DNA from: Aeromonas bivalvium
Lineage (GTDB): Bacteria; Pseudomonadota; Gammaproteobacteria; Enterobacterales; Aeromonadaceae
NCBI RefSeq assembly: GCF_000819765.1
Contig: NZ_CDBT01000035.1
Span: 63,678 to 127,677, forward strand
Reading direction: 5' to 3'
Length of the DNA: 64,000 bases
How positions within the stretch are numbered: position 1 is the first letter of the stretch; every line of letters starts with the position of its first letter. The notes beneath the pieces were generated by a model. That model was not told the origin of the DNA. It was given only the letters and a program-made list of their open reading frames with translations, and searched no databases. A program made the position numbers and the translations under genes. Of this stretch, positions 1-9,310 are shown one piece after another.

Positions 1-1495
1 CCACTACCGCGAAGCCGCGACCCTGCTCCCCGGCCCGGGCCGCCTCGATGGCGGCGTTCAATGCCAGCAGGTTGGTCTGCTCGGCGATGCCGCTGATGGT
101 GGCCAGGATGCCGCTGATCTTCTGGGCATGGCCATCGAGCTCATGGATGGTCTGGCTGGCATCGGCTACCTCGTCCGCCAGACCTGTGATGCTGCGCTGG
201 CTCTGGCCGACCTGGGACTGACCGGCCACCGCCAGTTTGACCGCATCCCCTGCGGTGGTGGCGGCAAACTCGGCGTTGCCGGCTATCTCCTGGGTGGCGG
301 AGGCCATCTCGGTCACCGCGGTCGCCACCATGACGATCTCGTCCTGCTGCTCGCGCACCCGCTGGCTGCGAGCCTCGGCCCCCGCCGCCTGGGTCCGCGA
401 CTGGGCCGCCAGTTCGACGGTGACGTCCCGCAACCGGCTGACGATGCCGTGCAACCGGGCCACGAACAGGTTGAAGTTCTGGGCCAGCAGCCCCACCTCG
501 TCCTTGCTGTTGGCCGTTATCTGTACCGTGAGATCCCCCTCGCCATGGGCGATGGCGGCCAGCGCCTTCGACACCCGGCCGAGATCGGCGAACAGGTAGT
601 TGAACATGGCGATGAGCAGGGCGCTGAACACCAGCAAGAGCACCAGGGTCAGTCCCACCAACTGCCACAACAGGGTGGCAAACGGCGCTTCCAGCACCTC
701 CTTGTACATCACCATGGCGAGCAGCCAGTCGGTACCGGGCACAGCTTGCACCGAGAGCAGTACCTCACGTCCGTCCAGGGTGGCGCCATGCAGCTGATTG
801 CTGCTCTCGCCCCACTGGCGGAAGGTAGCGGCAGAGAGGCCGGGGGCCAGCTCTGCCACCGGCTTGAGGGCCAGATCCTTGTTCGGGTGACCGACGATGA
901 GGCCGCTGCTGTCGAGCAGCATGGCGTACCCCTCCCCCTGCACCTTCATGGCCAGCACCTCGTCGATCAACGTATCGAGGGCCAGGTTGGCCCCCACGGC
1001 CCCCACCAGCGCCCCCTGATGCCGCACCGGCTCGGCCAGGGTAACCACCAGTTTCTGCATGGTCACGCTGACGTAGGGGGCGGTGACGATCAGCCTGCCC
1101 GCCTTGACCGCATCCTGATACCAGGGGCGCTCACGGGGGTCATAGTTGCCTGTGTTGAGGGAAGGATCCTGCCGCGTCATCACCCCCTGGGTGGAACCGA
1201 AGTAGGTGAGGCCAAAGCCGCCCGAGGTGTAGGCCTGCTTCAGGTGGGGCACCAGGGTCGCCTGGGGATTGTCGGCGATGACGGCGGTCAGGGCCTCGAC
1301 CGCGTGCTTGCGATCCGCCATCCAGTTGCCGATGGCCACCGAGTGGGCATGGCCATAGTTGACCGCCTCGCTCTGGATGGCACTCATGGTGCGGGATTTG
1401 AGGGTGTGGAAGGCAACGATGCCGAGCAGGGCCGCCATCAGCAGCACTACCCCCAGGCTGGTCGCCAGCAGCTTGCCGCGCAAAGAGAGAGTCAT
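1..1495 (-). CDS. Methyl-accepting chemotaxis protein, C-terminus beyond the window
   Basis: Transmembrane chemoreceptor that controls the CheA kinase. About 498 codons are visible. An N-terminal membrane helix (about residues 8-28) is followed by a large periplasmic region of the double-Cache type, a second membrane helix (about 277-299), a HAMP segment and the start of the cytoplasmic coiled coil. The signalling-tip motif [20 protein letters not shown] lies near the window edge, so the C-terminal methylation helix is missing only because the window ends. The start ATG at 1495 directly precedes the hydrophobic helix. A sigma-28-like promoter lies about 50 nt upstream, as expected for a chemotaxis gene. 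The ligand cannot be told from sequence. Confidence 0.93.
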   Translation of the reverse strand, partial: MTLSLRGKLLATSLGVVLLMAALLGIVAFHTLKSRTMSAIQSEAVNYGHAHSVAIGNWMADRKHAVEALTAVIADNPQATLVPHLKQAYTSGGFGLTYFGSTQGVMTRQDPSLNTGNYDPRERPWYQDAVKAGRLIVTAPYVSVTMQKLVVTLAEPVRHQGALVGAVGANLALDTLIDEVLAMKVQGEGYAMLLDSSGLIVGHPNKDLALKPVAELAPGLSAATFRQWGESSNQLHGATLDGREVLLSVQAVPGTDWLLAMVMYKEVLEAPFATLLWQLVGLTLVLLLVFSALLIAMFNYLFADLGRVSKALAAIAHGEGDLTVQITANSKDEVGLLAQNFNLFVARLHGIVSRLRDVTVELAAQSRTQAAGAEARSQRVREQQDEIVMVATAVTEMASATQEIAGNAEFAATTAGDAVKLAVAGQSQVGQSQRSITGLADEVADASQTIHELDGHAQKISGILATISGIAEQTNLLALNAAIEAARAGEQGRGFAVV

Positions 1496-1550
1496 GACTA
1501 CGGATCCTTGTGGTGACGGGAGGCGAGAAATACCCCCATCTTGTCAGAGG

Positions 1551-1578
1551 ATATCGGCGCGAACGAGGTGGGACTTTA
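1551..1578 (-). promoter_or_regulatory. Sigma-28 (FliA)-type promoter for the chemoreceptor
   Basis: Read on the minus strand, TAAAGTCC is followed by a near-consensus GCCGATAT. The FliA consensus is TAAAGTTT-N11-GCCGATAA. The spacer here is one base longer than the classical value. It sits about 50 nt upstream of the chemoreceptor start, which suits a flagellar-regulon gene. The match is visible; its activity is inferred. Confidence 0.55.
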
Positions 1579-1637
1579 GTGGATCCTTGTATTTTCATCT
1601 TTATCAACAAGGACGAGAGTGGCTCCAGACGCAACCA

Positions 1638-1667
1638 ACCAAAAGAGGCCGCCCGCAGGCGGCCTCT
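1638..1667 (-). terminator. Rho-independent terminator after the PSD-like gene
   Basis: A perfect 10-bp stem (AGAGGCCGCC/GGCGGCCTCT) with a 4-nt loop is followed on the minus strand by TTTTGGTTG. It lies just past the stop of the PSD-like gene and upstream of the chemoreceptor promoter, separating the two units. Confidence 0.7.
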
Positions 1668-1687
1668 GACATCAGCCCGGCAAGGGC

Positions 1688-3059
1688 TTACCTGACCCGG
1701 GCCAGGGCCGTATTCACCCTCAGGTTGGTCGCCTCCAGCCCGGGGGTCTGACCGTAGAAGTCGAACGCCAGCTCGACCCCGGGACGGAACACCAGGCAGT
1801 GGGTGGAGCCGCCGAAGTGGAACATGCCGAGCTGATCTCCCTTCTTCACTCTGTCCCCCGCCTGCACCGTGATCTCGCAGCTCGATACCTCGGCCATGCC
1901 CACCGGCACCACGCACATCAAGCCTATCTTGGGGTTGTCGGCCTCGATGAAGATGAGCGCCCGGGTCGCCACCGAGGTGAGGAAGGGCTGGGAGTTGTTG
2001 GGGGCACTGGGATCGGCACCGTCGGGATCCTGGAATCCCTGATACTGGTTGCCCAGATAGTAACTGCCGTTGACGACCCGCACCTTGCGGATGGTGCCGC
2101 TCACCGGGCTGTGCCAGCGGTGATAGCTCAGGGCGCTGAGGAAGGCCTGATAGACGGTGCCCCCCTCGAAACTGGGCGCAGTCTCATCAAAATCCAGCAT
2201 GTTTTCCAGCGAGTAGGCCTGCCCCTTGAGCCAGAAGGGCTGGCCGAGGCTGACCCCGGTCTGCACCTGCAGGGGAGCCGATTCGCAGGCATTGACGATG
2301 ACGTCCTCGTCCGCCGGGGACGACACGGGGCGCACGCCGGGGCGGAAGGTGCGGGTGAAAAAATCATCCCAGCTGGCGAAGCCCTCGTAGTCCGGCCGCC
2401 GGATCACATTCGAAGATCTGCTCGAAGCTATCCGGGGTCCGGTTGACCCCCTCACCCAGGGCACCGTCTGCCACCTGCACCATCTCCCGCTTGGCCAGCT
2501 CACCAAGCCAGGGCACCACCAGGGTGTCGGGATCCAGCAGGCTGGCCCGCTCTGTCAGCACATAGCGGGATGCCGGGCTCTGCAGGAACAGGGACCAGTA
2601 GCAGAGGATTTTCTTGAACTGCTGATTGATCAGGGCGTTGGAGAAGAACAGGTAGCCGGATCCCGTCGCCAGGGGCCAGTTGAGCAGGGCGTTGACGGGA
2701 AAGCCGATGAGGCCGGCGGGAGACTGGCTCTGCACATCCTGATACGCCTCCGGCGCCGTGGTCATGATGCCATTGAGCAGGATGAGGAACTCCTCGAAGG
2801 TGCGTACCTGGGCCTGACCCAGGGGAGTCTCGTGCTCCCGTTGCCACGCCTCCTCGAACATGGCCTGAGCCTGGGCCAGCAGCAGAGGCGTGCTGGCAAC
2901 CAGGTTCTTCAGCTCGGCAATGGGCGGGACAAGCGCCCTGGGGGTGGCGGCGACATGGGCCCTGAGCCGCTGGAGCCAGCGGGCGACATGGGCCTGGTCC
3001 ATCGGCATCCAGCCTCCGGGATGGGACTGGGTCAACTGGGTAGCAACTGCATTGTTCAT
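1688..3059 (-). pseudogene. Phosphatidylserine decarboxylase-like protein, split by a +1 frameshift
   Basis: Two overlapping minus-strand frames together encode one PSD-family protein of about 456 residues. The N-terminal part (start ATG 3059, good AAGGAGA ribosome site) resembles the PSD-associated domain found in fungal and bacterial PSD-like enzymes. The C-terminal part, from RPDYEGFASWDDFFTR onward, is the decarboxylase. It keeps the GGST motif in FHFGGSTHC, equivalent to the LGST self-cleavage site that makes the pyruvoyl cofactor. The frame breaks near 2400: removing one G from the CCGGCGGCCGG stretch would restore ...FECDPRPDYEGF.... Unrepaired, the N-terminal frame stops after ...LRGLRQLG. 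It is either a recent pseudogene or a sequencing error. The substrate may be phosphatidylserine or another amino-acid derivative. Confidence 0.85.
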
Positions 3060-3321
3060 GGTCTGCTCTCCTTGGCAGAGCCGCCCGCAGGGACGGCTCA
3101 CACTGGTTTCTCCCCCATACACAACCATTGCGACCACCTAATGAGGTAGGGGAGATTTACCATGGCCAACCGGGTGATGCTATTGACACAAATAACAGTC
3201 AATAGCCACGGCTCGCCTCTGGGGACCATCAGCACCCATGATGACGCTGGAACGGCGATGCCCGCGGGCAAGCAGGCGATGAAAATCAGAGGAGAGAGAG
3301 CGAAGGCTGAATGGCGGGCAC

Positions 3322-3351
3322 AAAAAAACCGACTCAAGAGTCGGCTTTTTT
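3322..3351 (-). terminator. Terminator of tRNA-Trp
   Basis: The stem CCGACTC/GAGTCGG is flanked by A and T runs on both sides, so it can act in both directions. It lies immediately downstream of the minus-strand tRNA. Confidence 0.8.
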
Positions 3352-3358
3352 GGAAATT

Positions 3359-3435
3359 TGGCAGGGGCGGAGGGATTCGAACCCCCAACCATCGGTTTTG
3401 GAGACCGCTGTTCTACCAATTGGAACTACGCCCCT
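3359..3435 (-). tRNA. tRNA-Trp (anticodon CCA)
   Basis: The cloverleaf folds with acceptor stem AGGGGCG/CGCCCCT, anticodon loop CTCCAAA giving CCA, T-loop GGTTCGAAT and an encoded CCA end. The first anticodon-stem pair appears mismatched (G-A), unlike the E. coli gene. The gene stands alone with its own promoter and terminator. Confidence 0.96.
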
Positions 3436-3451
3436 GCAACAAACGAGGCGA

Positions 3452-3479
3452 ATTATACAAAGCCGGGATCAAAGGTAAA
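3452..3479 (-). promoter_or_regulatory. Promoter of tRNA-Trp
   Basis: Minus strand: -35 TTTACC, 16-bp spacer, consensus -10 TATAAT, ending 16 bp before the first tRNA base. Confidence 0.75.
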
Positions 3480-3636
3480 GGCTTTTTTTAGGATTGTGAC
3501 GCGATTGCACGATTGCTGTACAACGAGGTCGATTTTGCTACCCCATGAAGGATAACTGGCTGTATTTGCAGCGGGAGCCAACTAGGAAAGTCACAGAATA
3601 GGGATTAGGGTAGAGGGTGAGCAGGGAGGTGCACAT

Positions 3637-4179
3637 ATGCTCAACTATCGACTATTGCAGCTGCTGGCCCCGCTCAACTTCAGGGATGAGCGCAGGACTG
3701 AGCCCCTGCCCGACTATCTGGCCCGGGTCGTCCCCCTGGTCCCCGCCATTCCCGAGAATGTGCTGGCTCAATGGATTTACCGCCATTGGCGCGGCTTTGA
3801 GTCCAACTGGAGTTTTCTCGATCTCGCCAGCCACCGGTTCGAGTGCGAGCACTGGCCCACCGACCGTATCATAGAGCAGATAGACTCCCGCCATATGGAG
3901 GTGATAGCACGCTGGCAGGAGCTCTTTTGCCACAACCGCTATGTGCGTCGCTCCTGGCTGGGCGCCGACATGCTGAGCCGGGGCAGCTGGCCCGAGCCCA
4001 TCATAGTGCTCGCCTCCGGGGTCGACAGCCGTTATTCGGATGACCCGCTGCTGCCGCAACCTTATTGTCTGCTGGAGGGACACCACAGACTGGCCTATCT
4101 GCGCGCCATGGTCGCCGAAGGGGTGCCGCTGCAGCCCTGCCACCAGGTCTGGATTTGTCGACCCGTTCACGGCAGTTAA
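3637..4179 (+). CDS. Hypothetical protein with ParB/sulfiredoxin-like motif
   Basis: A 180-residue protein without signal peptide or membrane segment, starting at ATG 3637 behind a good GGGAGG site. The family is not recognised with certainty. The C-terminal part contains LLEGHHRLAYLRAM, which resembles the conserved G-H-R-x-A motif of the ParB N-terminal/sulfiredoxin fold. The N-terminal half is rich in Trp and Arg with no diagnostic motif. It stands alone between tRNA-Trp and the pyr promoter. Function unknown; a nucleotide-binding or nuclease-like role is possible but unproven. Confidence 0.8.
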   Translation: MLNYRLLQLLAPLNFRDERRTEPLPDYLARVVPLVPAIPENVLAQWIYRHWRGFESNWSFLDLASHRFECEHWPTDRIIEQIDSRHMEVIARWQELFCHNRYVRRSWLGADMLSRGSWPEPIIVLASGVDSRYSDDPLLPQPYCLLEGHHRLAYLRAMVAEGVPLQPCHQVWICRPVHGS

Positions 4180-4217
4180 ACGTTTTTTTGCCGATAAAAT
4201 GCCTTGAAAATAAATTT

Positions 4218-4245
4218 TTGACAATTCAAAAACCAGCCCTATAAT
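4218..4245 (+). promoter_or_regulatory. pyrBI operon promoter
   Basis: Perfect consensus hexamers: -35 TTGACA and -10 TATAAT with a 16-bp spacer. The predicted transcript starts near 4252, about 27 nt upstream of the leader peptide. Such a strong promoter fits control by downstream attenuation. Confidence 0.9.
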
Positions 4246-4278
4246 CGGTGCGGTTTTGAAAAAGGTCGGGACAGAACA

Positions 4279-4473
4279 ATGCCGTTTTTGATGAGAAAAG
4301 CAGCCTTGCAGACGGGTGGAGCGCACCAGAGCGGCCCCGTTGTTTCCGGTTCCCGTCCCTCAGATCCCCCGTTTTTTTTGAAAAGAGCCCCTGTTTCAGG
4401 GGCTTTTTTTTGTGCCGGAAAAACCTTCATTGATGCCAAAGGGAATGCAGACGATGACCAATCCACTCTATAA
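4279..4473 (+). CDS. pyrL: pyrBI leader peptide (PyrL-like)
   Basis: A 64-codon ORF begins 33 bp after the -10 box and reads through the pyrBI attenuator. Its segment GAFFCAG matches the GAFFCPG end of E. coli PyrL, supporting homology. In E. coli, coupling of ribosome and polymerase across U-rich pause sites makes termination UTP-sensitive; here a run of eight T precedes the hairpin at about 4372-4379. Unlike the 44-residue E. coli peptide, this frame has no stop before pyrB. It ends at 4473 and overlaps the pyrB start by 20 bp in another frame. The ribosome site is weak. Confidence 0.7.
   Translation: MPFLMRKAALQTGGAHQSGPVVSGSRPSDPPFFLKRAPVSGAFFCAGKTFIDAKGNADDDQSTL
4387..4411 (+). terminator. 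pyrBI attenuator
   Basis: A perfect 7-bp stem GCCCCTG/CAGGGGC with loop TTT is followed by eight T. It lies 42 bp before pyrB and inside the leader ORF, the classic UTP-sensing attenuator arrangement. Confidence 0.9.
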
Positions 4474-5374
4474 CAAACACGTCATCTCCATCTCGGATCT
4501 GACCCGGTCCGACATGGAACTGGTGGTCGCCACCGCACAGCGGTTGAAGGCCGAACCCGACAGCCGCCTGCTGAAAGACAAGCTGGTCGCCAGCTGCTTC
4601 TTCGAAGCCTCCACCCGCACCCGCCTCTCGTTCGAGACCGCGGTACAGCGCCTGGGCGGCAACATCATCGGCTTCGCCGACGGCGGCAACACCAGCGCCA
4701 AGAAGGGCGAGACCCTGGCCGACTCCATCAAGATCATCAGCTCCTACACGGATGCGGTGGTGATGCGCCACCCGAAGGAAGGGGCCGCCCGTCTGGCCTC
4801 CGAGTTCTCCCGGGTGCCGGTCATCAACGGCGGTGACGGCTCCAACCAGCATCCGACCCAGACCCTGCTCGACCTCTTCTCCATCCACGAGACCCAAGGC
4901 AAGCTGGACGGCCTCAACGTCGCCTTCGTCGGCGACCTGAAGTACGGCCGCACCGTCCACTCCCTGGCCCAGGCCCTGAGCCTGTTCAACTGCCGCTTCT
5001 TCTTCATCTCCCCGGAAGCGCTGGCCATGCCGGACTACCTCTGCGAGGAGCTGGAAGAGAAGGGCATCCGCTTCAGCGTGCACGAGACCATGGAAGAGGT
5101 GATGCCGGAGCTCGACATCCTCTACATGACCCGGGTCCAGAAGGAGCGCTTCGACGAGACCGAGTACAAGCACATGGCCGCCAAGTTCGTGCTGGAGCTG
5201 GCGACCCTGGAAGGGGCCAAGCCCACCATGAAGATCCTCCATCCCCTGCCCCGGGTCGACGAGATCGAGGTCGCCGTCGACAAGACCCCCCACGCCTACT
5301 ACTTCCAGCAGGCGGAGAACGGGGTCTATGCCCGCCAGGCACTGCTGGCACTGGTACTGAACGAAACCGTCTAA
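4454..5374 (+). CDS. pyrB: Aspartate carbamoyltransferase catalytic subunit
   Basis: Condenses carbamoyl phosphate with aspartate, the first committed step of pyrimidine synthesis. The 306-residue product matches the E. coli chain in length. STRTR (residues 53-57) binds carbamoyl phosphate, and HPTQ, the [12 protein letters not shown] segment and HPLPRVDEI follow in the expected order. ATG 4454 was chosen because MTNPLYNKH aligns with E. coli MANPLYQKH; upstream in-frame ATGs fall in the leader. Expression is set by the attenuator just upstream. pyrI follows after 16 bp, so the two subunits are co-made for the C6R6 holoenzyme. Confidence 0.98.
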   Translation: MTNPLYNKHVISISDLTRSDMELVVATAQRLKAEPDSRLLKDKLVASCFFEASTRTRLSFETAVQRLGGNIIGFADGGNTSAKKGETLADSIKIISSYTDAVVMRHPKEGAARLASEFSRVPVINGGDGSNQHPTQTLLDLFSIHETQGKLDGLNVAFVGDLKYGRTVHSLAQALSLFNCRFFFISPEALAMPDYLCEELEEKGIRFSVHETMEEVMPELDILYMTRVQKERFDETEYKHMAAKFVLELATLEGAKPTMKILHPLPRVDEIEVAVDKTPHAYYFQQAENGVYARQALLALVLNETV

Positions 5375-5390
5375 GGGAAAGGGGAACATC

Positions 5391-5855
5391 ATGTCTGACA
5401 AGAACCAACTGCAAGTCGAAGCCATCCGTCACGGCTCCGTCATCGACCACGTCCCCGCTGGCCAGGGCATCAAGATCCTCAAGCTGTTCCAGCTGATCGA
5501 GACCCAGGAGCGGATCACCGTCGGCTTCAACCTCAAATCCGGTGCCCTGGGCAAGAAGGATCTCATCAAGATAGAGAACACCCGGCTGACCGAACAGCAG
5601 GCGAACCAGCTCGCCCTGTTCGCCCCCAAGGCGACCGTCAACATCATCGAAGACTTCGTGGTGGTGAAGAAGCACCAGCTGGCACTGCCGGAGTTCATCG
5701 AAGGGGTCTTCCACTGCCCCAACTCCAACTGCATCTCCCACAACGAGCCGGTGGAGAGCTACTTCCGGGTGCGCGAGGTGAAAGGCGCGGTGCGGATGAA
5801 GTGCAAATACTGCGAGAAGTCCTTCACCCAGGACATCGTCAGCGAGCGTTACTGA
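5391..5855 (+). CDS. pyrI: Aspartate carbamoyltransferase regulatory subunit
   Basis: The 154-residue allosteric subunit binds CTP, UTP and ATP through its N-terminal domain and holds the catalytic trimers through a C-terminal zinc domain. The four zinc cysteines are visible as CPNSNC and CKYC. The nucleotide-binding N-terminal segment ([13 protein letters not shown]) is intact. The gene lies 16 bp after pyrB with a clear GGGGAA ribosome site and is followed by a strong terminator. Confidence 0.97.
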   Translation: MSDKNQLQVEAIRHGSVIDHVPAGQGIKILKLFQLIETQERITVGFNLKSGALGKKDLIKIENTRLTEQQANQLALFAPKATVNIIEDFVVVKKHQLALPEFIEGVFHCPNSNCISHNEPVESYFRVREVKGAVRMKCKYCEKSFTQDIVSERY

Positions 5856-5898
5856 TGCCACCGCCTCCTGGCGAGGCTGGCACGAACGGATCTGATAT

Positions 5899-5921
5899 TG
5901 GGCCCCGAGGGGCCCATTTTT
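5899..5921 (+). terminator. pyrBI terminator
   Basis: The perfect 8-bp stem TGGGCCCC/GGGGCCCA with a 2-nt centre is followed by TTTTT, 43 bp past pyrI. Confidence 0.85.
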
Positions 5922-6085
5922 GATGCGGGTCACAGCCTGTGCTGGCCCATTGGTTATAATTTGCCACCTCTGCCATGGTTAGCACCATGGATCCACTACC
6001 CGATACGCTCTCGTCAGTCGATCCCGCCAGTGTCACCGTACCCGTTCGCAGATCTCGCTGATGATAAAGCCAAAGGATACCTACC

Positions 6086-6577
6086 TTGGTCAAGACCCAT
6101 CCCCATCCGGCGGAGCAGGAGACCGACACGGCGCAGCTCGATGCCTGTCGTCGCATCGTCGGCCAGCACTGCTTCAGCACCCAGGAAGAGATCCGCACCG
6201 AGTTGGCTCAGCAGGGTTTCGCCGACATCAGCCAATCCACCATTTCCCGCCTGTTGCGCCGCCTCGGCGTCGCCAAGGCCCAGAACGCCAGCGGCAAGAA
6301 GGTCTACACGCTAGTGGAGGATCAGCTGGAGCCCGCAGGCTGTCGCCGCTCGGTGCACGACATGGTGCGCTCCGTGGATCACAACCGCCAGCTGGTGCTG
6401 ATCCACACCACCCCGGGGGCCGCCACCGTGGTGGCGCGCCTGCTGGATCGCCACGCCAACCCCGAGATCCTGGGGGCCGTGGCCGGCAACGACGTGGTGC
6501 TGGTCGCCCCGCGCCACGTCAGCCGTACCCGTCAGGCGCACGAGGCCGTGCTGCGCACCCTGGCCCAGGCCCGCTAG
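6086..6577 (+). CDS. argR: Arginine repressor/activator ArgR
   Basis: Hexameric, arginine-dependent DNA-binding regulator of arginine metabolism. The 163-residue product has the N-terminal winged helix (ISQSTISRLLRRLGV) and the C-terminal oligomerisation/arginine domain with HTTPGAA and the GAVAGND motif. The start is TTG at 6086, nine bases after AAAGGA; no in-frame ATG fits the family start. A TATAAT box lies at 5955-5960. ArgR sits next to, and converges on, the arginine deiminase operon, suggesting that it also controls that operon. Confidence 0.93.
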   Translation: MVKTHPHPAEQETDTAQLDACRRIVGQHCFSTQEEIRTELAQQGFADISQSTISRLLRRLGVAKAQNASGKKVYTLVEDQLEPAGCRRSVHDMVRSVDHNRQLVLIHTTPGAATVVARLLDRHANPEILGAVAGNDVVLVAPRHVSRTRQAHEAVLRTLAQAR

Positions 6578-6595
6578 CCAGACAGCACTATGGCG

Positions 6596-6632
6596 ACAAC
6601 ACAGAGGCGATCTTGGGTCGCCTCTGTGTTGT
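6596..6632 (+). terminator. Strong hairpin after argR
   Basis: A perfect 15-bp stem with a 7-nt loop lies 19 bp past the argR stop. It lacks a T run, so it may end or stabilise the mRNA rather than act as a classical intrinsic terminator. Confidence 0.6.
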
Positions 6633-6667
6633 CCGGCATCGCAGGGCGCAGAGCGCGCAACGAAGAA

Positions 6668-6690
6668 GGGAGCCCGAGGGCTCCCTGTTT
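6668..6690. terminator. Bidirectional terminator between argR and the arc operon
   Basis: The stem GGGAGCCC/GGGCTCCC with a 2-nt centre is followed by TGTTTT on the plus strand. It lies between the convergent argR and antiporter genes. Confidence 0.65.
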
Positions 6691-6713
6691 TCCATGACTG
6701 GCGGCCACTCTCG

Positions 6714-8117
6714 TCAGAGGCTGGCCCCCAGGCTCAGGCATACCACGATCAGCAGAGTCAGAATGCCGAGCAGCGGCGCCACCCATTTGAGCCAGCGCAC
6801 ATAGGGTACCTTGGCGATGGCCAGGCCCCCCATGACCACGGCGGAGGTCGGGGTCACCAGGTTCACCAGGCCGGAGGCGGATTGGTAAGCGGTCACCACC
6901 AGCTCGCGACCCACGTTGGCGAAGTCGGCCAGGGGCGCCATGATCGGCATGGTCAGCACCGCCAGACCCGAAGATGAGGGCACCAGGAAGGAGAGCACCA
7001 CCTCCAGCGCGAACATCACGTTGATGAACACCACGGTGGAGAGACCGGTCACCAACCCCTCCGCGCTGTGCAATATGGTGTGGGTGATCATGCCGTTGTC
7101 CATCACCACCACGATACCGCGGGCGATACCTATGATGAGGGCCACGCCCAGCAGATCACGGGCACCGTCGATGAAGTTGCTGGTCAGCTCCTCTTCGCTC
7201 ATGCGGGCGATGAGGCCCACTATGATGGCGGACGCCAGGAAGACGCCGGAGATCTCGGCCATCCACCAGCCCAGCACGGCCACCCCGTAGATCATCACGG
7301 CGAAGGCGGCGACGAAGATGCCCAGCACTATCTTGCGAGTCAGGGTGAACTCCAGCATCTCATCGCTCCGGTTGCCGAGGAAGTGGGCCCGGTTCTCCTC
7401 CCACTTGTCGGCCACCAGGGACTTGCTGGGGTCGTTTCTCACCATCTTGGCGTAACGCATCACGTAGGCAACGCACAGCAGCCAGCCGGCGACCAGCATG
7501 GCGATCCGCAGCCAGATGCCGTCGGTGAAGGAGATGCCGGCGGCGTTGGCGGCGATCACGGTGGCGAACGGGTTGATGGTGGAGCCGAGCGTCCCTATAC
7601 CGGCGCCCAGCAGCACGGTTGCCGCCGCCACCACGGGGTCGAAGCGGGCGGCCATCATCACCGGCACCAGCAGGGTGTAGAAGGGCAGCGACTCTTCGGC
7701 CATGCCGTAGATGGTGCCCCCTGCGGCGAACAGCGCCATCAGGATGGGGATCATCCACTCCTCGCGGCCGCGCAGGCGGTCGGTGACGCGCTCGATACCG
7801 GCATCGATGGCGCCGGTCTTGGTCACTATGCCAAGGAAGCCGCCGATGATCAGGATGAAGAGGGAGACGTCGATGGCGCCTGCCTCATAGGTGTCGTGGT
7901 TGTAGAGACCATCGATGGGTGCCAGCAGCACGTCGACGATCCCCTGGGGATTGGCATCCACCAGCTGGTAGGTACCGGCCACCGGCACCTCCTTGCCGAG
8001 GGCTTCGTTCATGGCCATTTCATATTTGCCGGCCGGCACTATCCAGCTCAGGGCGGCGACGAACGCGATCAGCACAAACAATATGGTGTAGGCTGACGGG
8101 AACTTGAATTTTGTCAT
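6714..8117 (-). CDS. YfcC/DcuC-family transporter, probable arginine/ornithine antiporter
   Basis: A 467-residue inner-membrane protein with about a dozen hydrophobic helices and the YfcC-family signatures GGTIYGMAEESLPF and GAGIGTLGSTINPF. Proteins of this family next to arginine deiminase genes are proposed to swap external arginine for ornithine, doing the work of ArcD, to which it is unrelated. It is the last gene of arcA-arcC-arcB-antiporter and starts 119 bp after arcB. No other transporter is present in the operon, which supports the role. The substrate is inferred from context. Confidence 0.85.
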   Translation of the reverse strand: MTKFKFPSAYTILFVLIAFVAALSWIVPAGKYEMAMNEALGKEVPVAGTYQLVDANPQGIVDVLLAPIDGLYNHDTYEAGAIDVSLFILIIGGFLGIVTKTGAIDAGIERVTDRLRGREEWMIPILMALFAAGGTIYGMAEESLPFYTLLVPVMMAARFDPVVAAATVLLGAGIGTLGSTINPFATVIAANAAGISFTDGIWLRIAMLVAGWLLCVAYVMRYAKMVRNDPSKSLVADKWEENRAHFLGNRSDEMLEFTLTRKIVLGIFVAAFAVMIYGVAVLGWWMAEISGVFLASAIIVGLIARMSEEELTSNFIDGARDLLGVALIIGIARGIVVVMDNGMITHTILHSAEGLVTGLSTVVFINVMFALEVVLSFLVPSSSGLAVLTMPIMAPLADFANVGRELVVTAYQSASGLVNLVTPTSAVVMGGLAIAKVPYVRWLKWVAPLLGILTLLIVVCLSLGASL

Positions 8118-8236
8118 GGTCCAACATCCTTCTGTGGGGTGGTATCCATGCAGGCTGCGGGTAGGGTTAGAGGTATTATGCCGCTGTCACATGGTCGAAA
8201 AACCGGGGGTCGCCCCCCGGCACCACTACTGCGACC

Positions 8237-9241
8237 TCAGTCGCCCAGCGTAGCCACCATCACTGCCTTGATGGTGTGCATCCGGTTTTCCGCCTCGTCG
8301 AAGACGATGCTGTGCTCGGATTCGAACACGTCCTCGGTCACTTCCAGACCCTTCATGCCATATTTGTCGGCCACTTCCTTGCCCATGGTGGTCTCGTCGT
8401 TGTGGAACGCCGGCAGGCAGTGCATGAACTTCACATCCGGGTTCTTGGTGGCGTTGATGACGTCCATGTTGACCTGATAGGGGGTCATCAGCTTGACCCG
8501 TTGATCCCAGGCTTCCTTCGCTTCACCCATGGAGACCCAGACGTCGGTATAGAGGAAGTCGGCACCCAGCACGCCCTCTTTCACGTCTTCGGTCAGGTGA
8601 ATGCGCGCACCTGTCTCTTCGGCGATCTGGCGGCACTGGGCAACCAGCTCCTCTTCCGGCCAGAAGGCTTTGGGCGCGACCAGGCGGATGTCCATGCCCA
8701 TCTTGGCGGCGCCGACCATCAGGGAGTTGCCCATGTTGTTGCGGGCGTCGCCCAGGTAGGCGAACTTGATCTGATCCAGGCGCTTGCCCTTGCCGTGCTC
8801 CAGCATGGTCATGAAGTCCGCCAGGATCTGGGTCGGGTGGAATTCGTTGGTCAGACCGTTCCAGACCGGCACGCCGGCGTGGGCACCCAGCTCTTCGACT
8901 ATCTCCTGGCCGTAGCCACGGTATTCGATGCCGTCATACATGCGCCCCAGCACACGGGCGGTATCCTTCATGGACTCCTTGTGGCCAATTTGGGAACCGC
9001 TCGGGCCGAGGTAGGAGACCTGGGCGCCCTGGTCGAAGGCCGCCACTTCAAAGGCGCAGCGGGTACGGGTGGAGGTCTTCTCGAAGATGAGGGCTATGTT
9101 CTTGCCGGTGAGGTGCTTGCGCTCATAGCCACCGTATTTGGCTTTTTTGAGGTCGATGGCCAGATCGATCATGTATTGGATTTCGCGCGGGGTGAAGTCC
9201 AGTAGTTTCAGGAAGTTACGGTTACGCAGATTAAAAGCCAT
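8237..9241 (-). CDS. arcB: Ornithine carbamoyltransferase (catabolic)
   Basis: Splits citrulline with phosphate into ornithine and carbamoyl phosphate, step two of the arginine deiminase pathway; the reverse reaction is biosynthetic. The 334-residue chain has the carbamoyl-phosphate motif STRTR near residue 57, the HPTQ motif, the ornithine loop DVWVSMGE and the catalytic-cysteine motif HCLP. The catabolic role rests on its place between arcC and the antiporter. The start ATG 9241 has a GAGAGA-type ribosome site. Confidence 0.95.
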   Translation of the reverse strand: MAFNLRNRNFLKLLDFTPREIQYMIDLAIDLKKAKYGGYERKHLTGKNIALIFEKTSTRTRCAFEVAAFDQGAQVSYLGPSGSQIGHKESMKDTARVLGRMYDGIEYRGYGQEIVEELGAHAGVPVWNGLTNEFHPTQILADFMTMLEHGKGKRLDQIKFAYLGDARNNMGNSLMVGAAKMGMDIRLVAPKAFWPEEELVAQCRQIAEETGARIHLTEDVKEGVLGADFLYTDVWVSMGEAKEAWDQRVKLMTPYQVNMDVINATKNPDVKFMHCLPAFHNDETTMGKEVADKYGMKGLEVTEDVFESEHSIVFDEAENRMHTIKAVMVATLGD

Positions 9242-9310
9242 GATGAGTTCTCTCTCTATTTGTTCAGACCAATTCGGGCAGTGTTGTTAACTACGCAGTG
9301 ATTCAACGAC

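Noticed and set aside
2395-2410. Programmed +1 frameshifting in the PSD-like gene
   Set aside because: There is no rare-codon/stop slippery signal as in prfB, and the family is normally in one frame. Mutation or read error is simpler.
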